DNA from: Syngnathus acus
Taxonomy: Eukaryota > Chordata > Actinopteri > Syngnathiformes > Syngnathidae
Direction of reading: 5' to 3'
Length of the DNA: 64,000 nt
Assembly (NCBI RefSeq): GCF_901709675.1
Contig: NC_051097.1
Span: 565,039-629,038 of the forward strand
Part shown: positions 17,915 through 28,825 of the stretch, in pieces
Numbering within the stretch: the first letter of the stretch is position 1
Layout of the letters: each line of letters begins with the position of its first letter
Notes under the pieces: generated by a model
Told to the model about the DNA's origin: nothing
What the model saw: only the letters and a program-made list of their open reading frames with translations
Databases searched by the model: none
Program-made: the position numbers and the translations under genes

Positions 17915-18817
17915 TCATTTTATCAGGTTTATGCACCTGTCTGCCCCTAGCGTTTCGAACGAAGCAATACAACATTGCAATCCCATCCAATTACAGACCT
18001 GCGTGAAGCTGGCCCCCCACCCCACGCAAAATTTAAGGAAAATAGTCTGTTTCGTTTGTGCTTTCAACATCTGCAATGAGAAAATTGGATTTTTGTCACG
18101 TAATGCCAAATCATTTTTCTCTTGCTTTGCCTTGCGCAGGGTGGCCAAATTTGGCAGGTGGCTTGGCTCAGAGTCTCCGAAGTCCATCAGTTTATTTGCC
18201 TGTGATGCTCGCCATACATGTGGTTCCATCCTGCCCTCACAAAGTTCCTTGGCTTCCTGCACACGCAACTGTCCAGATAGAAACCGCTTTGAGCTACCAG
18301 TGAGTAGGGAGTCATCACTGTTCTTAATGAAACAGTTCAATATTATTGGGCTGTTAATTTCTGGCTCTCCGCCACAATTAATGTTGAGAAGGCCATGACA
18401 CTCCTTGCAGTATCCTCTGATTTCGATATAATTATTTGAGACCAATGGATAGACCTTGGCTCTTTTAAAAACAAATGTGCAAGGAATTTTGACTGTTTTC
18501 CAGATTTGTTCATTTATGATGTGGGTCCAGGTGCCAGGCTTCAAAATTGTATATTCTCTTTTTTGGGTTCGACAGTTCTTATCTTTGTATTCAGCCTTTT
18601 CCGGAATAAATTCCATCCACTTGTCAAAAGGAATATGAAGCTGAAATGACCGTTCAGGGCCTGATTCCGAGCTTGCTTCACTGCTAGTTTCAGGATCAGT
18701 TTCATCATGACTGATTCCCAGAGCTGACCAGATATTGTGTCTGTTTGTTTTTACAAAGGTGTACAGAGCCTTTGCAGACATCTTCTTTTCCAACTGCTCA
18801 CTCAGATCTGTCCACAC
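17915..18817 (-). CDS. Uncharacterised 300-codon frame, MULE-transposase-like N-terminal region
   Basis: The frame begins MWTDLSEQLEKKMSAKALYT, then NIWSALG, an acidic serine-rich linker, PGTWTHIINEQIWKTVKIPC (~93-112), a possible zinc site YCKECHGLLNINC (~136-148), SKRFLSGQLRVQEAKEL and NKLMDFGDSEPSHL, then LRKAKQE. From memory, this order of blocks resembles long uncharacterised animal proteins with a MULE transposase domain further on. That catalytic part is not here: the frame drifts after SLQMLK. It may be one exon of a transposase or a co-opted derivative. No introns, signal peptide or membrane segment are visible. Confidence 0.45.
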   Translation of the reverse strand: MWTDLSEQLEKKMSAKALYTFVKTNRHNIWSALGISHDETDPETSSEASSESGPERSFQLHIPFDKWMEFIPEKAEYKDKNCRTQKREYTILKPGTWTHIINEQIWKTVKIPCTFVFKRAKVYPLVSNNYIEIRGYCKECHGLLNINCGGEPEINSPIILNCFIKNSDDSLLTGSSKRFLSGQLRVQEAKELCEGRMEPHVWRASQANKLMDFGDSEPSHLPNLATLRKAKQEKNDLALRDKNPIFSLQMLKAQTKQTIFLKFCVGWGASFTQVCNWMGLQCCIASFETLGADRCINLIK

Positions 18818-19195
18818 AGTAGCGCTTGGAGTGGCTATGTTACCATTTTCAAGTATGGCCTCTCAAATCTTCGGAGATAGTTGTGCATTTGTCGCTTGAA
18901 AATGTTGCACGTCTTTGTTTTTCGCCACCCTGTTGCGATATGTCTTACCGGCCTGCAGAGGTCACTTTGCATGGTAATTAGTTGGATAATAAATGTGTAA
19001 GAATTGAGGAGTTATCAGGATGTCAAGTGAAAAATTGTTAGAATAAAATACATGACAGGGGGTTAATGAAGATGCATGATTTTAATAATGAAAAATTGCA
19101 ATGGCACAAACAAATGGTTAATTAACGATCCATGGAGCAAGGATTTGACATCTCTAGAAAATAAATTAGTATTAAATAAATGACAAATTGAATGA
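18818..19195. other. No gene recognised
   Basis: AT-rich sequence upstream of the 300-codon minus-strand frame. The frame could extend a few codons beyond its first Met (codons for IATPSATVWTDL are open). No promoter is evident. Confidence 0.4.
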
Positions 19196-19204
19196 TTCAC
19201 TGAA

Positions 19205-19770
19205 CGCCAACAAATTTTTTTTGCGGCACAAACAATCGGTACCATTTTGGGTCCTTTTGGAGTTAAATGGGGGCTGAGTGACGTCATCGCTATAAATTAA
19301 ATGTGTAATATCTACGAAACCGTAGCAGCACAAACGAAACTTTTTGCAGCACAAACCAGCACAAACGAAGCACAAACAAACGGCACTATTTTGGGTCCAT
19401 TTGGAAGTAAATAGGGGGGCGGGGCTACGTGACGTCATCGCTATAAAATAAATGTGTAATATCTACGAAACCGTATTAGCACAAACGAAATTTTTTGCTG
19501 CACAAACCAGCACAAACGAAGCACAAACGAACGGTACCATTTCGGGTCCATTTGGGGTAAAATGGGGGGCTGGGTGACGTCATCGCTATAAAATAAATGT
19601 GTAATATCTACGAAACCGAAGCAGCACAAACGAAGGTTTTTGCGGCACAAACCAGCACTAACGAAGCACAAACGAACGGTACCATTTTGGGTTCATTTTG
19701 AGCAGATGAACTCTGGATGACCTATAAAATAATCTTTCATAACTAAAAAACTATAGCAGCACAAACGAAA
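19205..19770. repeat. ~147-bp satellite with CRE-like and TATA-like motifs
   Basis: About 3.5 units. The anchor GTGACGTCATCGCTATAAA recurs at about 19279, 19430 and 19575 (spacings near 151 and 145 bp). Each unit also has tandem GCACAAACGAA motifs, a GGTACCATTTTGGGTCC segment and AATGTGTAATATCTACGAAA. No frame is conserved. The last unit decays into the next satellite at about 19780. Confidence 0.85.
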
Positions 19771-19788
19771 ATGGAATAACCTAATATA

Positions 19789-20112
19789 GACTTCTATATC
19801 ATGTTACAGAAATAACCACACTTTACAGGGATCATTGGTTGTTTAAAACAAAGCAATACAAATTATGTACATTATTTATACAACTTATAGCTGGTTTAGG
19901 GTTTAATATTTCATATTTGATGGTGGGGACAAGCGGTATAGAAAATGGATGGATGGATGGATTTAATTTGGTCTTAGGTTACAGAAATAACCACACTTCA
20001 CACGGATCAATGGTTGTTTAAAACAAAGCAATACAACTTCTGTAGATTTATACAATTTACAGCTGGTTTAGGGTTTAAAATTTCGTATTTGATGGATTTA
20101 ATTTTTGTTCGT
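19789..20112. repeat. Satellite B, left part of the array
   Basis: Units share GTTACAGAAATAACCACAC, ATCAATGGTTGTTTAAAACA and GGTTTAGGGTTTAATATTTC, with irregular spacing of about 140-180 bp. A short RTE/SINE tail (GGGGACAAGCGGTATAGAAA plus ATGG repeats, 19925-19960) interrupts it. The array resumes at 23630 on the far side of the Tc1-like element. Confidence 0.85.
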
Positions 20113-20369
20113 CAGGACTGTCTCAGAAAATTTGAATATTGTGATAAAATTCTTTATTTTCTGTCATGCAATTAAAAAAACAAAAATGTCATACATTCTG
20201 GATTCATTGCAAATTAACTGAAATATTGCAAGCCTTTTATTATTTTAATATTGCTGATTATGGCATACAGTTTAAGAAAACTCAAATATCCTATCTCAAA
20301 ATATTAGAATATTTTCTCAGACCAAGTAAAAAAAAAAATTTAAAACAGCAAAACAAAATCAAACATTTG

Positions 20370-21301
20370 AAAATGTCCATTAATGCACTCAGTACTTGGT
20401 TGGGAATCCGATTGCACGGATTACTGCAACCAATGCGGCGTGGCATGGAGGCAATCAGCCTGTGGCATTGCTGAGGTGTTATGGATGCCCAGGATGCTTC
20501 AATAGCGGCCTTGAGCTCATTTGCATTGTTGGGTCTGGTGTCTTTCAGCTTCTTCTTCACAATACCCCACAAATTCTCAAATGGGGTTCAGGTCAGGGGA
20601 ATTGGCAGGCCAATCGAGGACAGTAATGCCATTGTCAGTACACAATTTAGTGGTGGTTTTGGCACTGTGGGCAGGTGACAGATCATGCTGGAAAAGGAAA
20701 TCATCATCTCCATAGAGCTTTTCAGCAGACGGAAGCATGTAGTGCTCTAAAATCTGCATTTACTCTGGACTTGATGAAACACAATGGACCAACACCAGCA
20801 GCTGACATGGCTTCCCAAACCATCGCTGACTTTGGGAACTTCACACTGGATTTCAAGCAACTAGGATTTTGCTCCTCTCCAGCCTTTTCTTCAGAGTCTG
20901 GCGCCTTGACTTCCAAATGAAATACAAACCTTGCTTTCGTCTGAAAAGAGGACTTTGGTCCAGTGCTTCTTTTCCATAGCCCAAGTCAGACGCTTCTTCC
21001 GTTGTCTTGAGTTCAGAAGTATGGGAATACGGCTATTGTAGGCCATTTCCCGGACACGTCTGTGAACAGTGGCTTTTGATACCTGGACTCCAGCTTCAGT
21101 CATCTCTGCGGTCATCTCTCTTGGTTGTGCAGCATTTCCTGCCACATTTCCCCCTTCCAACAGACTTTTGGTGGATGTGCTTTGAAACTGCACACTGTTG
21201 AACAGCTTGCTCTTTGAGAAATTTCTTTTTGTCTTACCCTCCTGATGGAGAGTGTCAATGAGGGTCCTCTGGACAGCAGTCAGATCAGCAGTCTTCCCCA
21301 T
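20370..21301 (-). pseudogene. Tc1-like transposase, multiply frameshifted
   Basis: Pieces in order on the minus strand: MGKTADLTAVQRTLIDTLHQ (paired-like HTH start), SKATVHRRVREMAYNSRIP, KKHWTKVLFSDESK (first catalytic Asp), KSAMVWEAMSAAGVGPL, FLFQHDLSPAHSAKTTTK (second Asp), DWPANSPDLNPI (third acidic position follows), and MWGIVKKKLKDTRPNNANEL. All three catalytic blocks are recognisable, but part of the HTH is scrambled and at least three frame breaks exist, so it is inactive. It would have cut and pasted the element at TA sites. Confidence 0.85.
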
Positions 21302-21543
21302 ACTTGTGATTTAGTTTACCGAACCAAGCTGAGTGTTTTTCAAGGCCCTTGCAGGTGTTTCGAGTTAATTAGACCATTCAAGTGATTAGTTGAATACCCT
21401 ACTAGTATACTTTTTCATGATATTCTAATATTTTGTGATAGGATATTTGAGTTTTCTTAAGTTGTATGCCATAATGAGCAATATTAAAATAATAAAAGGC
21501 TTGCAATATTTCAGTTGATTTGTAATGAATCCAGAATGTATGA

Positions 21544-23413
21544 TGTTGGATTTTGTCCACAATTTAGGGAGCGCGCTATCTGCGCCTCACGGCAAAAGCC
21601 ATTGCCAATCACCTGTTATCCAATTTACTCACTGTTTGATTTCTTCAGATTTAGGAAAATGCTAAGACACTGAAGCAGAAATTAGACTTACACAGGTTGG
21701 TTGAGTTCAATCACAATTCTTGTTAAGAAAGCTCTGTTTTCAGGAAAGTACAATACAGCGCTGGGCCTTTCGTGCGACCATGCTCAAGGGCAGAAAGTCT
21801 CCATTCAGAAAAGGCAACGTTCAAGGTTCTTTGGTCAGCTTATATTCAGTTGCACATGCCAGTGTGGGCCGAGTTTGATGGGTGATGAGTCAGGGGGTGT
21901 GGCAAGTTCGCAGGAGATTTTGATTCCATGGGAGTGGAAGCTGGTTCGGTGAGAGCTGGTTCCGTGGGGGTGGGTGCTGATTATGGGCGATTCGGTGTGT
22001 GTGGGGGCTGTTGTCTTCTATCCCGTCTTTCGGCCTTGGTGATCATCTTTGGCCGAGTTCTTGGCTGTCTCCCTCTGGCACCAGCTGGTTTTATCTCCAA
22101 GTGACCTTCCTGTAAACATTCTGCTCCATTCTTGCACATACACTGTCGCACCTCATCCATTCATCATTCTTTCAATTTTGTCATTTTGTACGAAATTATG
22201 TGAGCTTTTGGCTGTGACATCATCAATCTATTAATGTTCCCGGACTATGCAAAGTTTGTTCTCACCACTTACCATGTTTTTGTTTGTTTGTTCTTTTGAT
22301 ACTCCATGTCTTTGCTTACGTCATTATATTGTTAGTTTAATCATGCTTCCAACCGTATCTTTTCTTTGTTAGGCAAAATATCTCCCTCTGTGCAGAACGT
22401 TCAGTAGTAATCGAAAAGCTGGCGTCTAGCATTAGGCAACATATGATGTTTAATCAAAACACAAGATATAATCAAGTACTGAACATTCTAGACCAGTGGT
22501 CCCCAACCTTTTTTGCGCCACGGACCGGTTACATGTCAGAAATATTTTCGCGGACCGGCATTTATATAAATAAATAATACATTTATAGAAATAAATAAAT
22601 AATACATTTATAATAAATATATAAATACGATGAAATAAAATGATACGACTGACATAAAAACAAGTACAAATGACAAAAATAAAACTCACCATTACGTTGA
22701 ATTAGTGGGAGCACTGAGTTTGTTTCTCAGAAACGAGCCGGTCCCATCTAGACGTAATCGGAGACAATGACACCCGAAGTGATTAAGGTTTGTCTTTTAT
22801 TGCAGGATGCTTGTTCTCCATGTGTTGAAGCAGTTTTGAATGCTTCATTGCCTGGTTAGTTAGCCTGTCGCCACATATTAGCTTTGCGGGCTCGACTGGG
22901 GAAACATGTCACGTGACCGGGACGAGTGTCTTGACCTGAATTAATTGATCGTCGATAATTTTTCTTTTTTTCTGTGCGGCTTGGCGGCCCGGTACCAAGT
23001 GACCCACGGACCGGTACCGGTCCGCGGCCCGGTGGTTGGGGACCACTGTTCTAGACGACCCTGGCCGTGTCCATGATTTAGAAAAAACATCAGGCATGCA
23101 TTACACAGTTCCTTAAGGGTCATTAAGCTATTTAGGCAATATATCAAAAACATTTATTTCAAAGTGCTCAGAAATATACGTATATCAGATCATAAAGTTA
23201 TAAAAACCTTTGTCATTACCACCTATCAAAAATGTCTCGTTATGTCTTCTTTATTGATTTGGTGTGTAGGTATAATTATATGCTTAAAATGTTTCTTTTA
23301 TTGATTTAATATGTGAATATACTTGTCTGCTTATGTACTTTATTCAATGAGGTTTGAGCATATCTGTTTTTGTAGCTAGGCAGGACTTTTTGTATTTCGA
23401 CCCCATTCCTTCA
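21544..23413. mobile_element. LTR-like insertion (solo LTR?) holding a hAT
   Basis: It interrupts the Tc1-like terminal repeat with a 4-bp TSD ATGA (21540-21543 and 23414-23417). It starts TGTTGGATTT and ends CCATTCCTTCA, obeying the TG...CA rule. Without the nested hAT it is about 1.3 kb. No coding domains are visible, so a solo LTR is the simplest reading. The family is unknown to me. Confidence 0.5.
22494..23048. mobile_element. Non-autonomous hAT element (GTGGTCCCCAACC family), inverted copy
   Basis: The termini CAGTGGTCCCCAACC and GGTTGGGGACCACTG have a perfect 8-bp TSD TTCTAGAC (22486-22493 and 23049-23056). It is the same family as 10175-10661 in opposite orientation, slightly longer. 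It inserted in the LTR-like sequence. Confidence 0.92.
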
Positions 23414-23495
23414 ATGACATTTTTGGTTTTTTAATTGTATTACAGAAAATAAAGAACTTTATCACAATATTCTAATTTTCTGAGACAGTCCTGTA

Positions 23496-23628
23496 TGTGT
23501 GCTCTGCGATTGGCTGGCAACCAGTTCTGGTTGTCCCCTGCCTACTGCCTGATGACTGCTAGGCTCCAACACGCCCGCCACCCCCTTGGGGACAAGCAGT
23601 ATAGAAAATGGATGGATGGATTTAATTT
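23496..23628 (+). mobile_element. 5'-truncated SINE with RTE-type tail
   Basis: The sequence from GCGATTGGCTGGCAACCAG to GGGGACAAGCAGTATAGAAA plus ATGG repeats matches the 3' half of the SINE at 6414-6778. It lies between the Tc1-like right end and the satellite. Confidence 0.75.
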
Positions 23629-23629
23629 T

Positions 23630-24725
23630 GCCATCTGGTTTAGGTTATTACATAGCCCTAATATCAGGTTACAGAAATAACCACACTTCACACGGATCAA
23701 TGGTTGTTTAAAACAAAGCTTCACAACTTCTGTACATTATTTATACAACTAACAGAATGGTTTTGGGTTGGATATTTTATATCTGATGGATTTAATTTTG
23801 TCGTATATTTTAGGTTATTCCATAGCCCCAATAACACTTTACATGGATCAATGGTTGTTTAAAACAAAGCAACACAACTTGTTTTGGGTTTAATATGATC
23901 ATATTTGATGGATTTAATTTTGTCATCTATTTTAGGTTATTCCATAGACCTAAAATCAGGTCACAGAAATAACCACCCTTCACACGGATCAATGGTTGTT
24001 TAAAATAAAGCAACACAACGTCTGTAGATTATGTATACAATTTACAGAATGATTTTGGGTTTAATATTTCATATTTGATGACTTAATTTTGTCTTCTATT
24101 TTAGGTGTAGACCTAAAATAGACGTCTATTTTAGGTTATTCTATAGACCTAAAATAGACGTCAAAATTAAGTTTGTGTAGCCCAAAAGTAAACATCTAAA
24201 TTAGGTCTACATATAGACCTAATATAGACGTCGATCAGGTTACAGAAATAACCACACTTCACCCTGATCAATGGTCGTTTAAAACAAAGCAATGCAACCT
24301 CTGTTCATTAATTATGCAACCTACAGCTCGTTTAGGGTTTAATATTTTATATTTAATGTATTGAAATTTGTCATCTATTTTAGGTCTACATATAGACCTA
24401 ATTTAGATGTCTATTTTAGGTCCATATATATATAGACCTAATTTAGACGTCTATTTTAGGTCTATAAAATAAGCTAAAATAGACGTCTATATCAGGTTAC
24501 AGAAATAACCAATTCATATGTACAGATCAATATCCTTGTTAAACACAAATCCAAACAACTTCTGTACATTTATACAACTTACAGCTGGTTCAGTCTTTAA
24601 AATTTCGAAATATGATCATATGTGATGTTTTTAATTTAGACGTCTATTTTAGATCTATACCGAGACCAATTGTAGACGTCTAAATTAGGTCTATACATAG
24701 ACCAGACGTCTAATAGACACCTATG
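23630..24725. repeat. Satellite B, right part of the array, with AGACGTCTA segments
   Basis: Anchors such as GTTACAGAAATAACCACAC or variants recur at about 23669, 23960, 24239 and 24495, and ATCAATGGTTGTTTAAAACA also recurs. From 24100 the units contain inverted pairs such as AATTTAGACGTCTATTTTAG with TATATAGACCTA, linking this satellite to the AGACGTCT minisatellite at 13.9 kb. Confidence 0.85.
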
Positions 24726-24899
24726 GCTGACAGGGAAAGATATCAATGAATCACACATTACATGCATAGGGCTATGCACATTTTCCGCCAAAATTCGTGC
24801 GTACGCACGTTAGTTAACAATGGCGAATGAAACTGCGACAGCGAAAAAAAGGCTATATTTGCGTGCTCTCTATCAAACAAAACATGGTACGGGTTTCTT

Positions 24900-25588
24900 C
24901 GTGCCCCCCCCCCCCCCACACACACACACACACGCACTCTCCCTGGTTAGTGTTTCTGTATGTTTTGTCTTGAATGAAGGTCTTTAAAAAAATTCTGACA
25001 TCCACTCCAATTCAAAAGGCAGCAGTAATCCACTAAAAGTTGTTTGCCAACAAAGAAGAAAAAGACGACGGAGAAGAAAAAGACGTCGACGACGAAGAAG
25101 AAGACGACGACGAAGAAGACGAATAAAACGACGACGAAGAAGATAATCCTAATAAAAATAAAGAGTTGTCGACCCACATGTTTGGAGCCGACCATTCAAT
25201 GTAAAACTACGTGACTGGAAAGTACCGGATGCGTAGATTCTGCCCCCCCCCCCCCCCCCCCCACACACACACGCGCGCGCACTGTCCCTGGTTCATGTTT
25301 CTGTATGTTTTGTCTTGAATGAAGGTCTTTAAATAAATTCTGACATCCACTCCAAATCAGAAGGTAGCAGTAATCCACTAAAAGTTGTTTGCCAACAAAG
25401 AAGAAAAAGACGATGAAGAAGAAAAAGACGACGAAGAAGAAGACGACGAAGAAAACGACGACGACGAAGAAGAAGACGACGAAGAAGATAATCATAATAA
25501 AAATAAAGAGTCGTCGACCCACATGTTTGGAGACGGCCATTCAATGTAAAACTACGTGACTGGAAAGTACCGGATGCGTAGATTCTGT
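24900..25588. repeat. 346-bp tandem duplication with poly-C/CA and GAA/GAC tracts
   Basis: Two units end identically in AAGTACCGGATGCGTAGATT (25223-25242 and 25569-25588, period 346). Each begins with poly-C plus CA repeats and contains an AAGAAGACGACGA-type tract that differs in length between copies. The minus-strand frames rich in F and V are low-complexity artefacts. Confidence 0.9.
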
Positions 25589-26394
25589 TCAGAATGGCCT
25601 ACCACACTTTTCAACAGGAGTATTTACAGATTCCGCTTGTGACGAGGGCATATACTACAGCATGTGTCCTTACAACCGCAGCAGTGGTAAGATAAATACT
25701 CCTGACTGTTGGCTTGTAGCAAAGATTACATTCACTTCGCTTTATTCGCACTTCATTCCTATAACAGCTATTATCTATAGTATCACTTTTCTGCGTTATC
25801 ATTCACATATTGTAGGCTAACGCGTGTATAGTAAAGTCAAGTCAAGTTTATTTGTATAGCCCTAAATCACAAGCAGTCTCAAAGGGCTTCACATAGACAA
25901 AAATCGACAATTATTATATTATTTCTATGTATAAGAAACGCCACCCACCCTTTGAAGCGCAAAACCTGCACTTAATGCGAAATATGAATACGAATTTAAT
26001 TGCACACCCTTTTTCATCGCTACAAATAATTTCTGTGTTTGCATTCTTGCCTTATTGAGCAATAATATGTAAACGTTCACACACGGAGCAAAAATTACAG
26101 ATTTTTTTTGTGATGTATGATAATAATTTCTTTCTTACTTACTAACTCACTTACTTACTTATTAGTAGTGATTATTTTACAGCAACCGGCAACTCTCCTG
26201 CTAACGTTATTTTGTTGTGAACAGCGATTTTACCGTGATTACAGTCGTCACGAATATGTTATTTTAGTCACTAAAAATTTGTGTGACGTGTTAGCCTGGC
26301 AAGCCAGACCAATGCTACAGCGAAGCGGGGCAAACCTGAGTAAACAGACAGTTCGAATAGACCAATCAGCGAAGAGCAGTCTTCTATTGAAATA
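25589..26394. other. No gene; one LINE/SINE tail
   Basis: The only recognisable piece is 25833-25905, on the minus strand, with a 3' end reading AGGGCTATACAAATAAACTT plus GACTTGACTT, typical of L2-type tails in fish. The remainder is AT-rich and unassigned. Confidence 0.5.
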
Positions 26395-26739
26395 CAGTAA
26401 TCGTTTATCGCGGCTTCAGTACATTGCGGATTTTTTCCCAAATTAAAAAAAAAATCAAAAATTTACAAATTCAAAATAAACCTTCTCAATTGAGGAATCA
26501 TGGCACGAAAGTTGCCCACACGCCACCAGAAGGCAGGGAGTGTCCACACAATTGCAGTACGTACACTTGTATCTTTTTATAAAAAAAAGTTATAATAATT
26601 AGAGTTCTAAAAACATATTTACAGTATTGTACCTTGTTATAAAAAAATGTTATAACAATAAAAGGGTTCTAAAAACATATTTTCAGTATGTACACTTGTA
26701 CCTTGTTATAAAAAAGTTATGATAAGTGTTCTAAAAACA

Positions 26740-26769
26740 CATTTACAGTATGTATACCTTAGTTACATC

Positions 26770-26811
<42 letters not shown>

Positions 26812-26815
26812 TTTA
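26740..26815. repeat. CA/CG dinucleotide repeat
   Basis: Short ACACGCGCGCGCACACAC tract followed by pure CA. Microsatellite, no other content. Confidence 0.8.
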
Positions 26816-26928
26816 TATTTAGATTATTTATACATTATTTTGTCATTTATACTACGTATTAATATAGTATTTACATGTTTGAAACTATTATTTAATGTTC
26901 TGATGATAAGATATGCACTAATGTGGTT

Positions 26929-27477
26929 TACCGTTTTTTTCCATGTATAATGCGCCCCCATGTATAATACGCACCCTAAAAATGGCATGTCGATGCTGGA
27001 AAAAAGCCTGTACCCATGTATAATACGCACCCAAATTTTGACTCCTACTTAAGTCCGTAAACGTAAAATTATTTCAGAAAAAATATCATCTTTGGGAACA
27101 ACCGGTTGTTATTCTGCCGGTCAGTATCACTGCGCATGCGCTAGCAAACTCGATAGCGAAGAAATGTTTCGGATTTGTGTAGGGTACATTGTGACAGCAA
27201 ACGAGCAGGTGATCGAGCAAGCGTCTGATACGAGAGCATTGTGTTCGTATGGAGCGTGTTTGAAGTGAACAGCAGAGAAGAAAGGAACAAGGCAAAGTGT
27301 TGTGAAATAAAATATTACCTGTAATACGCATTTAGGTAGAAAACTGAACTCTCGCTCTTTATATAGCTGACGTGTCAAAAAAAAAAAAAAAAAATGTACC
27401 CATGTATAATGCGCACCCCAGATTTTAGGACAATAAATTAGTTAAATTTTGCGCATTGTACATGGAAAGAAACGGTA
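26929..27477 (-). mobile_element. MITE family A (TACCGTTTTTTTCCATGTAT ends)
   Basis: Inverted termini TACCG...CGGTA, each followed by an inverted pair of CCATGTATAATGCGC motifs. The interior on the minus strand has the leader also found at 30386 and 39274, with codons ATGCGTATTACAG and a splice donor, i.e. a stub of a transposase first exon. Other copies: 29948-31090, 33020-33966, 38845-39869, and two in the 48-53 kb repeats. Confidence 0.85.
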
Positions 27478-27583
27478 ATATACACTTATTGATACGCAAA
27501 ATATTTATGTACCGTATTTGCCCGAATATAAGACGATGTTTTTTGCATTGAAGTAAGACTAAAAAAGTGGGGGTCGTCTTACA

Positions 27584-27994
27584 GGGATGAGAATCTTCCG
27601 CGGATCCGCGGATTTCCATTTTTTTTCCCGTCAGGAGTAGCATTTTTGTAAATCGTGTAGATCCGTTGAGAAAATTGTTTTTACATGGGGGGCTGGCAGA
27701 TGATTAGCAAAAGTTTTAGCCAGCATGACGAAGGTTTTAGAGAAAAAAGACGAGGATCGTGCCAGGGAAATAGACAAGTCGAACGGGATCAGGAACTGCT
27801 TCAGTGGCCCCCAATATGGGCCTGTGGCCTCTGCAGCCCCCAATGGGGGCCGCAGTGGGCCGGGGGCCACTTGCGGCCCCTGGCTCCCTGCGGCAAGTGG
27901 GGGGGGGGCACTTCGGCCCCCCACAGTGGGGCATTCGGCCCTCAGACCCCGGCTACTTTTCGGTGTTTTTTTTCATTTGCCGTTCTCATCTCTG
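27584..27994 (+). mobile_element. hAT-like element (GGGATGAGAA ends)
   Basis: The ends GGGATGAGAATC and GTTCTCATCTCTG form short inverted repeats. The 8-bp TSD GTCTTACA is perfect (27576-27583 and 27995-28002). The right half is extremely GC-rich, with self-complementary GGCCCC/GGGGCC blocks (27800-27950). A short frame MTKVLEKKDEDRAREIDKS at 27725 has no recognised match. Confidence 0.8.
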
Positions 27995-28455
27995 GTCTTA
28001 CATTGGGGGTCTAAACATTATACCCATTCATTTGTGCGCAGCGGTAAGTTAAAGGTTGCTGGTATCAACTGAGTATGTTGCTGTGATCGTGTGCGTCTTT
28101 GACACAAAGTGAGTATATACATTTCATTGTTGCTACTGTCCACTGTTGTGCCGTTTGTCCGATCCCGTTTCCCTCCGGCGTGCTCCTCTGAGTTTGCCTC
28201 GCATAGTACGAGCAGCGTACACACATGACTACAGCCGTTACGCAGCGGCACGGCGACTAACGGTCACCAGCAAATTTATTTTGTTGTCTCGATGATTTAT
28301 GTTTGGTGTGTTGCCGAGAGTATTTCATTTATGGTTATTTAGTATAGCAGAACCGTTAGGCGCAGTTAGTTATGTAATGTGTGCCGTCTCCTAGTGTTGT
28401 GTGACGTCAGAAGTTGAGCGTTGACTTACGTGCTGTATTTCTGTCTGTTGCAGAA

Positions 28456-28561
<106 letters not shown>

Positions 28562-28718
28562 CACACCACACCACACACACACGCCCTTCACATGCTTCAT
28601 ACAATAATCACACACATACAAGAATCACATTCACACACCCAAAGACTTACCTATGTACACTACACACACCTGCTCTCACATCCTTACGACCAAACTGTGC
28701 CTATAGAGGCTTTGCAGC

Positions 28719-28765
28719 TGACGTCATCAAGCTACCCACATTAGCTTGGCGGCCATCTTGGCGGT
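28719..28765. promoter_or_regulatory. CRE palindrome and YY1-like motif at the left end
   Basis: TGACGTCA (28719-28726) is a full CRE palindrome. GCCATCTTGGCGG (from about 28752) contains the YY1 core CCATCTT. It lies about 70-100 bp before the THAP start codon, so it is probably that gene's promoter. Confidence 0.5.
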
Positions 28766-28825
28766 CAACTTTTCAGTGCCGGTTAACGACTCACACACGC
28801 TTTCTTGTTATATGAGCTTAAAAAT

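Larger units (their letters stand above)
20113..23493 (-). mobile_element. Tc1-like DNA transposon, split by an LTR insertion
   Basis: The termini are CAGGACTGTCTCAGAAAATT (left) and its complement ending TGAGACAGTCCTG (23493, followed by TA). The long terminal repeats have about 180-200 bp of homology. The right terminal repeat is interrupted at 21544-23413 by an LTR-like insertion. Removing it gives about 1.51 kb, normal for Tc1-like elements. The transposase is on the minus strand. The element inserted in satellite B. Confidence 0.88.

Noticed and set aside
24796-24890. 14-bp palindrome CGTGCGTACGCACG followed by a short frame MANETATAKKRLYLRALYQT
   Set aside because: The palindrome is short and the frame runs into poly-C/CA repeats after about 25 codons. 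No family recognised and no splice support beyond a weak GTACGG.
25196-25544. Minus-strand frames rich in Phe and Val at 24.9-25.5 kb
   Set aside because: Produced by GAA/GAC repeats in a tandem duplication; low complexity without conserved blocks.
27631-28072. Overlapping Pro/Gly/Ala-rich frames on both strands near 27.8 kb
   Set aside because: Compositional effect of a GC-rich, self-complementary block inside a non-autonomous hAT; all frames are open by chance.
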